In this document: piece by piece, positions 9,793 through 17,242 of the stretch
Position numbering within the stretch: position 1 is the first letter of the stretch
Layout: the number at the start of each line of letters is the position of its first letter
Assembly (NCBI GenBank): GCA_023150345.1
Contig: JAKLLB010000049.1
Span: 1 to 32,628, forward strand
Length of the DNA: 32,628 nucleotides
Origin: Aquabacterium sp.
Lineage (GTDB): Bacteria; Pseudomonadota; Gammaproteobacteria; Burkholderiales; Burkholderiaceae_C
Direction: 5' to 3'
The notes under the pieces: generated by a model
Database searches by the model: none
What the model was told of the DNA's origin: nothing
The model's input: only the letters and a program-made list of their open reading frames with translations
Program-made: the position numbers and the translations under genes

Positions 9793-11082
9793 ATGCTTGC
9801 CCTGACCCTGTTCGCGGTGTTCTTTGTCGTGGCACTGGCTGGGGTGCCGCTGCTGATCGCGCTGCTGGCCACCACCTTCGGGATCATCGTCGCCGCGGGT
9901 CTGGGGCATCCGCTGGAAACGATCGTGCTGTCGTTCATCGGCGGCGTCGAGCCGTTCATCCTGCTGGCCGTGCCGCTGTTCATCTTCGCCGGGGAGTTGC
10001 TGGCGCAGGGCGGTGTGGGCAAGCGCATCGTCGAGTTTGCGCGCGTGCTGTTCGGCTGGTTGCCCGGTGGCCTGGGGGTCGTGACGGTGATGAGCTGCAC
10101 GATGTTCGGCGGTGTGTCGGGCTCGGCCATCGCCGATACCGCTGCGATCGGCTCGCTGGTCATCCCCGCCATGGTGGCGCGTGGCTACTCGCGCGGCTTC
10201 GCCGCCGCGCTGCTGGCGGTGGCCGGCACGATCGCGCTGCTCATGCCGCTGTCGATCCCGTTCCTCGTCTATGCCTTCATCTCGGGCGTCTCGATGCGCA
10301 GCCTGTCGATGGCAGGACTGTTGCCCGCCATCGCCTCGGCGCTCGCACTGGCGGCGGTGTGTGTCTGGCAGGGCCGGCGCACCGGGGTCGATCGAGGCGG
10401 CGAGCGCAGCACGCCGGCGCAGATCTGGGCCGCTACGCGGGCGGCAGGCCCCGCATTGGCGATGCCGGTCATCATCATTGGTGGGATTTGGAGCGGGCTG
10501 TTCACACCCAGCGAGTCGGCGGCCATCGCCGTCGTCTACGGCCTGGTCGTCTCGCTGTTCTACTACCGCGATCTCGACTGGCGGCGCATCCCGCAGCTGA
10601 TGCTCAGTGCCTTCGTCACCAGTGCCACGGTGATGCTGGTGATCGGCGCCACCGGGGCGCTGGCGTGGCTCATCACCGTCGAGCAGGTGGCGGCGCAGAT
10701 GGCGGCCTGGGTGCAGGTGGTGGCCACGCAGCCGTGGATCTTCCTCGCGTTGTTCAACATTTGCCTGCTGCTGCTGGGGGTGTTCATCGAGCCGCTGCCG
10801 GCCATGCTGCTGTCGGCGCCGCTGTTCCTGCCGCTGGCCCGGCACTTCGGCATGGACATGGTGCACGTCGGCGTCGTCATGACCGCCAACCTCGCCATTG
10901 CGCTGTACACGCCGCCGGTCGGTGGCACCTTGTTCGTCGCCGCCAAGCTCGCCCGTGTGGGCATAGGCGAGATCTCGCGGCACCTGGGCGCACTGATGGC
11001 GGCCACCATCACCGTCGTGCTGCTGGTGACCTACGTGCCCGCGCTTTCCCTTTGGTTGCCGCGTCTGCTTCACGGGGGTTGA
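9793..11082 (+). CDS. TRAP transporter large permease, DctM type
   Basis: A 429-residue multi-spanning inner-membrane protein, the sodium-coupled transport subunit of the TRAP system. It is hydrophobic throughout with about a dozen membrane helices. Family motifs include GVPLLIALLATTFG, FIFAGELLAQGGVGKRIVEFA, MFGGVSGSAIADTAAIGS and the C-terminal YTPPVGGTLFVAAKLA. Normal length. It completes the DctPQM set and starts 9 bp after DctQ. Confidence 0.95.
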   Translation: MLALTLFAVFFVVALAGVPLLIALLATTFGIIVAAGLGHPLETIVLSFIGGVEPFILLAVPLFIFAGELLAQGGVGKRIVEFARVLFGWLPGGLGVVTVMSCTMFGGVSGSAIADTAAIGSLVIPAMVARGYSRGFAAALLAVAGTIALLMPLSIPFLVYAFISGVSMRSLSMAGLLPAIASALALAAVCVWQGRRTGVDRGGERSTPAQIWAATRAAGPALAMPVIIIGGIWSGLFTPSESAAIAVVYGLVVSLFYYRDLDWRRIPQLMLSAFVTSATVMLVIGATGALAWLITVEQVAAQMAAWVQVVATQPWIFLALFNICLLLLGVFIEPLPAMLLSAPLFLPLARHFGMDMVHVGVVMTANLAIALYTPPVGGTLFVAAKLARVGIGEISRHLGALMAATITVVLLVTYVPALSLWLPRLLHGG

Positions 11083-11091
11083 GGTCCGTCC

Positions 11092-11376
11092 ATGCATTGC
11101 ATCACCGTTCGTTTCGAGATCCGTCCTGGCTGGGAGCAGGCCTTTCGGGCGGCGGTCGTCGCCAATGCCCGGCAGTCGCTGCACAGCGAGCCCGGCTGCC
11201 GGGTCTTCGATGTCGGCGTCGACGCGACCGGCCACGCCTTCTTCCTCTACGAGCTTTATGACGACGAGGCTGCATTTGCCGCCCATCTGCAGACGACGCA
11301 CTTCAAGGCCTTTGATAGTGAGGTCGCGCCTTGGGTCCTGAGCAAGGCCGTCCACGCCTGGAGCCGACTGGAGTGA
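11092..11376 (+). CDS. ABM-domain protein (antibiotic biosynthesis monooxygenase / LsrG-like)
   Basis: A 94-residue single-domain ferredoxin-like dimer-forming protein. It has the family pattern CRVFDVGVD, YELYDDEAAFAAHLQTTHFKAF and His70. The family contains quinol monooxygenases (YgiN) and also LsrG, which isomerises a phosphorylated keto sugar (phospho-AI-2). Sitting between the transporter and the DUF1537 kinase, an LsrG-like isomerase role is plausible here, but the sequence alone does not decide between these. GAGGT lies just before the ATG. Confidence 0.85.
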   Translation: MHCITVRFEIRPGWEQAFRAAVVANARQSLHSEPGCRVFDVGVDATGHAFFLYELYDDEAAFAAHLQTTHFKAFDSEVAPWVLSKAVHAWSRLE

Positions 11377-11416
11377 GCGCGTGCCCGCCAGCCATGCCGC
11401 ACGCGACGGATACGCC

Positions 11417-12694
11417 ATGAGTCTGCGCCTGGGCTGCATTGCCGACGACACCACCGGCGCCACCGACATCGCGAGCAGCCTCGTCGGCGCGGGGCTGCGC
11501 GTTCAGCTGGTGCACGGGCTGACCCCGGGGCCAGATCCCGACACGGCCGACGCGATCGTCGTCGCGTTGAAGTCGCGCACGGCGCCTGTCATGCAGGCGG
11601 TTGAGGAGTCGCTGGCAGCGGCTCGCTGGCTGCGCGCGCGGGGCGCACGGCAACTCGTGTTCAAGATCTGCTCAACCTTCGACTCGACACCGCACGGCAA
11701 CATCGGCCCGGTCGCCGATGCCCTGCGCGAGCTGACCGGGGCGAGCCGGGTCGTCGTTGCCCCGGCGTTGCCGGTGAACGGACGAACGGTGTACCAAGGG
11801 CACCTGTTCGTCGGCACGGACTTGCTCAGCGACAGCCCGATGCGCCTGCATCCACTCACGCCGATGACCGATGCCAACCTGGTTCGCCTGCTGCAGGCGC
11901 AGGTCGGGCCGGACCTGGCAGTCGGGCGCCTGCCGCGCGCCGTGACGCACGGCGGCCCGGACGCCGTTCACGGGCACCTGGATGCGCAGGCTGCCGGCTA
12001 CGTCATCGCCGATGCCATCGACGACTTCGACCTGGCTGCACTCGCGCGTGCCGTGCATGGCGCGCCGTTGCTGGTTGCATCTTCAGGGCTGCCCGCCTAC
12101 CTGCCGCAGGCCTGGGGATGGACCGCGCGGCCCGATGCCGCCGTGCTGCCGCGCGCCGGCGGGCGTGCCGCGATCGTCGCCGGCAGTTGCTCGGCGGCCA
12201 CACAGGCTCAGCTGGCGCACTTCCTGCAGGCAGGCGGTGCCGGGCTGGCCATCGATCCGCTGCGCATCGGGTCCGTGGCGCAAACCGTGGCCGACGTCAT
12301 CGCCTGGTTCAATGCGCAGCCGGTCGAACGTGCCGCGCTGGTCTACGCCACCGCTTCGAGCGAGGCGGTGCAGCGCGTCCAGCAGGCACTCGGCGTCGAG
12401 CGAGCCGGGCTCGTCGTCGAAGACACGATGAGCTCGATCGCGCGGGGCCTCGTGGCCGGCGGCGTACGCCGCCTGGTTGTCGCCGGTGGCGAGACATCGG
12501 GTGCGGTCCTGCGTGCGCTGGGTGTGGCCAGCCTGCGCATCGGCGGCCCGATCGACCCCGGTGTGCCGTGGTGCCATGGGGTCGCCGAGGGTTGCGGCGG
12601 TGTTGGTGTGCACCTGGCGCTGAAGTCGGGCAACTTCGGCGGCACCGACTTCTTCGATCGCGCGTTCGCGTGCCTCGACCGGGATTGCGCATGA
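11417..12694 (+). CDS. DUF1537 four-carbon acid sugar kinase (OtnK-like)
   Basis: A 425-residue two-domain kinase of the DUF1537 family. It phosphorylates C4 (sometimes C5) acid sugars or their keto forms, for example 3-oxo-tetronate in OtnK. The N-terminal substrate domain starts RLGCIADDTTGATDIASSL and contains FKICSTFDSTPHGNIG and APALPVNGRTVYQGHLFVG. The C-terminal nucleotide domain ends with VAGGETSGAVLRALGV. All these motifs are intact, so it looks active. I chose ATG 11417 because conservation begins there; an in-frame GTG at 11381 would add 12 unrelated residues. The stop overlaps the aldolase start (ATGA). Confidence 0.92.
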   Translation: MSLRLGCIADDTTGATDIASSLVGAGLRVQLVHGLTPGPDPDTADAIVVALKSRTAPVMQAVEESLAAARWLRARGARQLVFKICSTFDSTPHGNIGPVADALRELTGASRVVVAPALPVNGRTVYQGHLFVGTDLLSDSPMRLHPLTPMTDANLVRLLQAQVGPDLAVGRLPRAVTHGGPDAVHGHLDAQAAGYVIADAIDDFDLAALARAVHGAPLLVASSGLPAYLPQAWGWTARPDAAVLPRAGGRAAIVAGSCSAATQAQLAHFLQAGGAGLAIDPLRIGSVAQTVADVIAWFNAQPVERAALVYATASSEAVQRVQQALGVERAGLVVEDTMSSIARGLVAGGVRRLVVAGGETSGAVLRALGVASLRIGGPIDPGVPWCHGVAEGCGGVGVHLALKSGNFGGTDFFDRAFACLDRDCA

Positions 12695-13356
12695 ATCGCA
12701 CCATCCATGCGAAGGCGGCCGAGGAGATCTGTCGCATCGGCCGATCGCTGTTCGACCGTGGCTACGTGCACGCGACGGCCGGCAACATCAGTGTGCGGCT
12801 GGACGAGGGCATCCTGATCACGTCGACCGATGCGTGCCTGGGCCACATCCAACCGAGTGAACTGGCGTGGGTCGACGCCGCGGGTGTGCAGCAAGGGGGG
12901 TTGCCGGCCAGCAAGTCGTTGCGCCTGCATCGTCGCATCTACGATGCCGACCCCGCTGCTGGCGCGATCATCCATACGCACAGCACGCATTTGGTCGCGA
13001 CGACCCTGCGCGGCGTGTGGACGCAGGCCGACATCCTGCCGCCCATCACGCCCTACTACGTGATGAAAGTCGGCCACGTGCCGCTGGTTCCCTATCATCG
13101 CCCGGGTGATCCGGTCGTCGGCGACCACGTGGTGACGTTGATCGGCGAACACGCCGAGCGCGGAACGCCGCTGCGCGCGGTGATGCTCGATCGGCTGGGG
13201 CCGCAGGTCTGGCACCGCACGCTGGGCGAAGCGGCTGCGGTTCTCGAAGAACTGGAGGAGACCGCGCGGGTGTGGGCGCTGGCCGGGCGTGATGTGTCGC
13301 CGCTGCCCGAGGCACGCCTGGCGGAGTTGCACACCGCCTTCGGTGCGCGATGGTAG
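12691..13356 (+). CDS. Class II aldolase/adducin homologue (OtnC-like) with altered active site
   Basis: A 221-residue protein that aligns along its length with OtnC (3-oxo-tetronate 4-phosphate decarboxylase): GYVHATAGNISVRL, STDACLGHIQPSEL, ITPYYVMKVGHVPLVPYHRPGD and EELEETARVWAL. Two zinc-binding histidines are present (His95 and His97 in IIHTHSTH). The catalytic Glu of the family (SKE motif) is Ser76 here (SKS), and the third zinc His (ANHGP motif) is Leu169 (DRLGP). Both changes are clear in the nucleotide sequence. It may be a pseudo-enzyme, use different chemistry, or bind metal with another residue such as His175. It ends the operon, 9 bp from the convergent GNAT gene. Confidence 0.88.
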   Translation: MNRTIHAKAAEEICRIGRSLFDRGYVHATAGNISVRLDEGILITSTDACLGHIQPSELAWVDAAGVQQGGLPASKSLRLHRRIYDADPAAGAIIHTHSTHLVATTLRGVWTQADILPPITPYYVMKVGHVPLVPYHRPGDPVVGDHVVTLIGEHAERGTPLRAVMLDRLGPQVWHRTLGEAAAVLEELEETARVWALAGRDVSPLPEARLAELHTAFGARW

Positions 13357-13365
13357 GTCGTCGCC

Positions 13366-14238
13366 TCAGCCCAGCACCCGCTGCCGCAGCCGCGCCGTGC
13401 GTTCGAAGAACGCGGGGTCGAGCACCATGCCGGCTACCACCAGGTCGCTGCGGCGGCCGTCGGGTTCGCGCAGGTAGCCGCGCAGGGTGCCTTCGACCTC
13501 GAAGCCCAGTGCCACAGCGGAGTCGATGGCGCGCTGGTTCTCGGGGTAGTAGTGGGCGGTGAGACGCTCGATGCGGGCGCGTTCCGCCAGGAAGCCGAAC
13601 ATCAGGTGCGCGGCCTCGGCATAGGCGAAGGGGCCGTGGTCGCCGTGGATGCCGATCAGGCACTCGGCGCGGCGTTGGCGCAGCGAGATGTTGACGATGC
13701 TGACGAAGCCGGCCTTGGTGCTGCCGACCTCGATCGTCCAGTGCAGCGCCTGCGATTCCGACGGGATCGCGGCCTGTTCGTTGCGCAACAGGTCTGCCAG
13801 TGCGGCGTCGTCGGCCGGCAGGGGAGCAGCGCCGCGATGGAAGTGGCGCATGAACTCGGCGTCGGCCCAGCAGCGCCGCACCAGTTCGATGTCGTCGGGT
13901 CCGCGACGCACCAGGCGCACGCGCGGGCCCTGCAGCGGCGCCCACCAGAAGGGCTCGTGTTGCCAGGCAATCTGACGCAAGGCCGGGTCGGGTATGCGGG
14001 TCAGCGCGCGCGCGAGCAGCGCGCGCGCTGCAGCGTACTGGCCGCCGCGCCGCAGGTGTTGCAGGTGGGCGGTCAGGCGTGTGGGGCTGTGGCCGCCGGC
14101 TGTTGCCGCGCCGCCGGGCGCACCCGGAGCTGTCCGCGGCTCGGGCGCGGCCTGCGCCGTGTCGCCGCGGTCGGTCGTGTCACCGGCCTTGCCGCGATCG
14201 GTGCCGGTGGCGACAGGGTTGACAGGTGGGCGGTTCAT
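13366..14238 (-). CDS. GNAT family N-acetyltransferase with long N-terminal extension
   Basis: A 290-residue protein. Residues about 115-285 form a GNAT domain of the RimJ/RimL-like type: GPRVRLVRRGPDDIELV, HWTIEVGSTKAGFVSIVNIS, ECLIGIHGDHGPFAYAEAAHLMFGFLA and YPENQRAIDSAVALGFEVEGTLRGYL. This would transfer an acetyl group to an amine on a protein or small molecule. Residues 1-55 are rich in Pro, Thr, Gly and Ala and look disordered. Residues about 58-90 form a short helical region (LTAHLQHLRRGGQYAAARALLARAL). This extension is longer than usual for the family. The substrate is unknown. Divergent from the Spy-like gene. Confidence 0.85.
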   Translation of the reverse strand: MNRPPVNPVATGTDRGKAGDTTDRGDTAQAAPEPRTAPGAPGGAATAGGHSPTRLTAHLQHLRRGGQYAAARALLARALTRIPDPALRQIAWQHEPFWWAPLQGPRVRLVRRGPDDIELVRRCWADAEFMRHFHRGAAPLPADDAALADLLRNEQAAIPSESQALHWTIEVGSTKAGFVSIVNISLRQRRAECLIGIHGDHGPFAYAEAAHLMFGFLAERARIERLTAHYYPENQRAIDSAVALGFEVEGTLRGYLREPDGRRSDLVVAGMVLDPAFFERTARLRQRVLG

Positions 14239-14347
14239 GGCAAGCAGGCGTTCGGTCGGAGTGCAGGGCGTTTGGCGGTCTGCGCGCAACCCGCGCATCC
14301 TTCGGCTGGATGGCGATCGTAGCCGACGTGCCGCGCGACCCGCCCCC

Positions 14348-14362
14348 TTTACCCATCTTTAC
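14348..14362 (-). promoter_or_regulatory. CpxR-box-like site
   Basis: On the minus strand this reads GTAAA-GATGG-GTAAA, two GTAAA half-sites 10 bp apart, which is the published CpxR box pattern. It lies 76 bp before the Spy/CpxP-like ATG. A CpxR-like regulator is encoded two genes downstream, so autoregulation of the module is a natural inference. Confidence 0.65.
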
Positions 14363-14437
14363 GGCCCCGACGATGGCGCTTCAACCCCCGTTCCCACAAT
14401 CACATCCATCGCAACCCTGAAGACCGAGGTAACGACG

Positions 14438-14977
14438 ATGAATGCTCCGAAGACACGTATGGGATTTCCGTGGCGGGCCGTGGTGGCCACGGCAGCGCTG
14501 GCGCTGGCTGGTGGTGTGATGCAGGTTGCGCAGGCCATGCCCGAAGGCGGCATGGGCCGGCACGGCATGGGCCACCACGGCATGGGCCCCGGCGGACACG
14601 GCCCGATGATGGGGCGCGCCCTCGAGGCGGCAGGTGCCAGCGCCGAGCAGCGGGCCAAGATCCAGGAAATCATGAAGGCCGCGCGCGAGGATGTGCGCAA
14701 GACACACGAGGCCTCCGGCGACCTGCGCGCCCAGATGCGGCAGCTGATGAACGCGGCCACGGTCGATGCACGCGCCGTGGAGACCCTGCGCCAGAAGATG
14801 CTGGCCGAGCACGACGCGGTGAGCAGGCGCATGACGCAGGCCATGCTCGATGCCGCCGCCGTGCTCACGCCCGAGCAGCGCCAGAAGCTGTCCGAGCAGA
14901 TGGGCAAGGGCCGCGAGATGATGCAGCGCCACCGCCGAGAGCGCGAGCAGATGTACGGCCCTGGCCCGCGCCAGTGA
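14438..14977 (+). CDS. Spy/CpxP-like periplasmic protein (Met/His-rich)
   Basis: A 179-residue secreted protein with a signal peptide (residues about 1-33, ending AQA). Residues 34-59 are very rich in Met, His and Gly (for example GMGRHGMGHHGMG), a likely soft-metal-binding segment. The rest is helical and charged, with the LTPEQ motif at 143-147 that marks Spy/CpxP-type chaperones and heavy-metal-resistance proteins. It probably protects or senses the periplasm under metal or protein-folding stress. GAGGT at 14426-14430 supports ATG 14438. It precedes a CpxR/CpxA-like pair and follows a CpxR-like box. The C-terminus is Arg/Met/Glu-rich. Confidence 0.87.
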   Translation: MNAPKTRMGFPWRAVVATAALALAGGVMQVAQAMPEGGMGRHGMGHHGMGPGGHGPMMGRALEAAGASAEQRAKIQEIMKAAREDVRKTHEASGDLRAQMRQLMNAATVDARAVETLRQKMLAEHDAVSRRMTQAMLDAAAVLTPEQRQKLSEQMGKGREMMQRHRREREQMYGPGPRQ

Positions 14978-15037
14978 CCGGACCCAGGGGCGCACGGCAT
15001 GGCCGTGCGGCACACCACGTTTTCTGACCAAGGGCTT

Positions 15038-15078
15038 CGCTCCGGCGGCGGCAACGCACCGGAGCGCTTTTTCTTTTT
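15038..15078 (+). terminator. Terminator-like hairpin between the Spy-like gene and the response regulator
   Basis: CGCTCCGG (15038-15045) pairs perfectly with CCGGAGCG (15059-15066) around a 13-base loop. It is followed by CTTTTTCTTTTT (15067-15078). It ends only 13 bp before the response-regulator ATG, so it could terminate most Spy-like transcripts and let a fraction continue into the two-component genes. Confidence 0.8.
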
Positions 15079-15091
15079 GCATACTTGCGCC

Positions 15092-15799
15092 ATGAGTGCT
15101 CGCCTGCTGCTGATCGACGACGATGCCCGCCTCACCGCGATGGTGGGCGAATACCTGCGTGGCAACGGCTATGCCGTGGACACCGCCGGCAGCCTCGCCG
15201 CCGGTCGCGAAAGACTGCGTGCGGGCAGCTACGACGCGCTGCTGCTCGACCTGATGCTGCCCGACGGCGATGGGCTCGACCTCACGCGCGAACTGCGGGC
15301 CGATCCGCGGTTGCGGCGCATGCCGTTGCTGATGCTCACCGCTCGCGGGGAGCCCCTGGACCGGGTGATCGGCCTGGAGCTCGGTGCGGACGACTACCTG
15401 CCCAAGCCGTTCGAGCCGCGCGAACTCCTGGCGCGGGTAAAGGCGCTGTTGCGTCGCAGCGAGCCCGACGCGGCGCCAGACGATGTGTTGCGCTTCGGTC
15501 GCCTCGAGATCGACCTGGGCGCCCGGCAGGCGCGTATCGACGGCGCGCCATGCGACCTCACCGGCCACCAGTTCGACCTGCTGGTGGTGCTGGCACAGAG
15601 CGCGGGGCGTGTGCTCACGCGTGACCAGATCATGGATGCGCTCAAGGGCCACCCGATGGAGGCCTTCGACCGCAGCATCGATGTGCACGTCTCGCGCATC
15701 AGGGCGTGCATCGAAGACGACCCGAAGGCACCCAAGCGCGTGCTCACCGTGCGTGGCACGGGCTACGTGTTTGCCCGCAAGCAGGACGTCGACGATTGA
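15092..15799 (+). CDS. OmpR-family response regulator, CpxR-like
   Basis: A 235-residue regulator. The receiver domain (1-120) has the acidic pocket DDD (9-11), phospho-acceptor Asp53 (LLLDLMLPDGDG) and Lys105 (LPKPF). The stretch MLTARGEPLDRVIGLELGADDYLPKPF closely resembles CpxR. The winged-helix domain (about 135-230) ends RVLTVRGTGYVF as in OmpR/PhoB proteins. ATG 15092 follows the terminator U-tract directly and has no visible ribosome site; in-frame codons farther upstream lie inside the hairpin. The stop overlaps the kinase start (TTGA). Confidence 0.93.
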   Translation: MSARLLLIDDDARLTAMVGEYLRGNGYAVDTAGSLAAGRERLRAGSYDALLLDLMLPDGDGLDLTRELRADPRLRRMPLLMLTARGEPLDRVIGLELGADDYLPKPFEPRELLARVKALLRRSEPDAAPDDVLRFGRLEIDLGARQARIDGAPCDLTGHQFDLLVVLAQSAGRVLTRDQIMDALKGHPMEAFDRSIDVHVSRIRACIEDDPKAPKRVLTVRGTGYVFARKQDVDD

Positions 15800-17208
15800 A
15801 GTCGCTGTACCTGCGCATCTGGCTCACGGTGGTCGCCACACTGGTGCTGTTCGCACTGGTATCGAGCTGGGTCTGGCAACGCCATCTCGACCAGGAGCGC
15901 GCCCGCTTCGAGACGGCTGCCACCGAGCGCCTTGCCGCCTGGGCCGAGTTGCTGCAGCGATCGTTGCCACCATCCGATGCACCGGCGGCCCAGCAGGCCG
16001 AGGCGCTGCGTGAGTGGTCCTTGCGGCTGCGAGTGCCCATGGCGCTGGATGATGCGCAGGGCCAGCGCATCGCCGCGTCGCCGGCGTTCATGCGTCGCGA
16101 GGCCGACGGCATGGCCGCGATTGCCGTGCCGCTGGACGATGGCCGCACCCTGTGGGTGGTGCGACGGCTGTTGCGCCGGGCCGGAACAGGTCCTGGCCCC
16201 GGACTTGGACCGATGTCGCAGACCGGCCCGCCCATGACCGGACAGGACCGCCCCGGGTTTCCGGGGCCAGGGCCCGGCATGATGGAGCCACCCGGCGCGC
16301 GCATGCCCCTGGCGCCGCTGTTGGGCATGTTCGGCGCGATGTCGGCCTGGGGGCCGGTTGCACTGCTGTTGTTGCTGCTGCTGGCTGTGGCCGCGGGGGC
16401 CTATCCGGTGGTTCGTCGGCTGACCCGCCGCCTCGAGGCACTCAAGCAGGGCGTCGAGGCTTTTGGGGCAGGCCACCTGCAGCAGCGGGTCGACGAGGCG
16501 GGCCGCGACGAAGTGGCCGCTGTCGCAGTCACGTTCAACAGGGCCGCCGAGCGCATCGAGAGCCTGGTCCGTTCGCACCAGAGCCTGCTGGCCAACGCGA
16601 GCCATGAGTTGCGATCCCCGCTGGCGCGATTGAAGATGGCGGTGGCCATGTCGGTCGACGCGCCGGCGCCGCAGAAGCAGCTTCTGCGCCAGGAGATCGA
16701 CACCAACATCGCCGAGCTCGATGCGCTGGTCGAGGAGGTGTTGCTCGCCAGTCGGCTCGATGCGGCGCGTGAGACACCGCAGGACGAAACCATCGAGTTG
16801 CTGGCGCTGGCCGCCGAGGAGGCCGCCCGCGTGGACGCCGAGGCGCATGGTGACTCGGTGGAGGTGACCGGCAACGAGCGCCTGCTGCGGCGCGCCTTGC
16901 GCAACCTGCTCGAGAACGCCCGGCGCTACGGCGGCGACGACGTGGCGGTCGAGGTCAAGGCCATGCCGGGCGGGGGCGCGCTCGTGCGCGTGTGCGACCG
17001 GGGCCCGGGGGTGCCGAGTGCTTACCGCGAGCGCATCTTCGAGCCCTTCTTCCGGTTGCCCGGCCACGCCGAGCGCGAAGGCGGCGTGGGCCTGGGTCTG
17101 TCGTTGGTGCGCCAGATTGCCCAGCGGCATCGCGGCGACGTGCGGTGCGAGCCGCGCGAGGGCGGCGGCACCTGCTTCGTGCTGAGCCTTCCGACTCGGC
17201 GCGCTTGA
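15796..17208 (+). CDS. Sensor histidine kinase, CpxA-like
   Basis: A 470-residue inner-membrane kinase. The start is TTG 15796, overlapping the regulator stop. TM1 is at about 8-27, a periplasmic sensor region at 28-184, TM2 at about 185-205, and HAMP at 206-260. The H box has His270 (ASHELRSPLARLKMAV), Asn374 is in the N box (RNLLENARRYGG), and the G boxes include DRGPGVP and GVGLGLSLV. The end of the periplasmic region (about 127-182) is strikingly rich in Gly, Pro and Met (for example GPGPGMMEPPGARMP). This echoes the Met-rich segment of the Spy-like protein and suggests metal or chaperone sensing. It should phosphorylate the adjacent regulator. Confidence 0.93.
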   Translation: MKSLYLRIWLTVVATLVLFALVSSWVWQRHLDQERARFETAATERLAAWAELLQRSLPPSDAPAAQQAEALREWSLRLRVPMALDDAQGQRIAASPAFMRREADGMAAIAVPLDDGRTLWVVRRLLRRAGTGPGPGLGPMSQTGPPMTGQDRPGFPGPGPGMMEPPGARMPLAPLLGMFGAMSAWGPVALLLLLLLAVAAGAYPVVRRLTRRLEALKQGVEAFGAGHLQQRVDEAGRDEVAAVAVTFNRAAERIESLVRSHQSLLANASHELRSPLARLKMAVAMSVDAPAPQKQLLRQEIDTNIAELDALVEEVLLASRLDAARETPQDETIELLALAAEEAARVDAEAHGDSVEVTGNERLLRRALRNLLENARRYGGDDVAVEVKAMPGGGALVRVCDRGPGVPSAYRERIFEPFFRLPGHAEREGGVGLGLSLVRQIAQRHRGDVRCEPREGGGTCFVLSLPTRRA

Positions 17209-17242
17209 GGCGGCAGCCACCACCCGGCGCCGGCGCGACGCC

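Noticed and set aside
11381-11416. GTG start 12 codons upstream for the DUF1537 kinase
   Set aside because: Family similarity begins at SLRLGCIADD just after ATG 11417; the added residues have no counterpart. It is not fully excluded.
9247-11469. Long minus-strand open frame opposite the TRAP permease genes
   Set aside because: The protein would be full of His, Arg, Gln and Asp without any fold, and it opposes three recognised transporter genes.
4446-13356. Assigning the operon to D-apiose or L-threonate degradation by name
   Set aside because: A Gfo/Idh enzyme and a DUF1537 kinase occur in several such pathways, but the decisive partner enzymes are missing here, so naming the substrate would be a guess.
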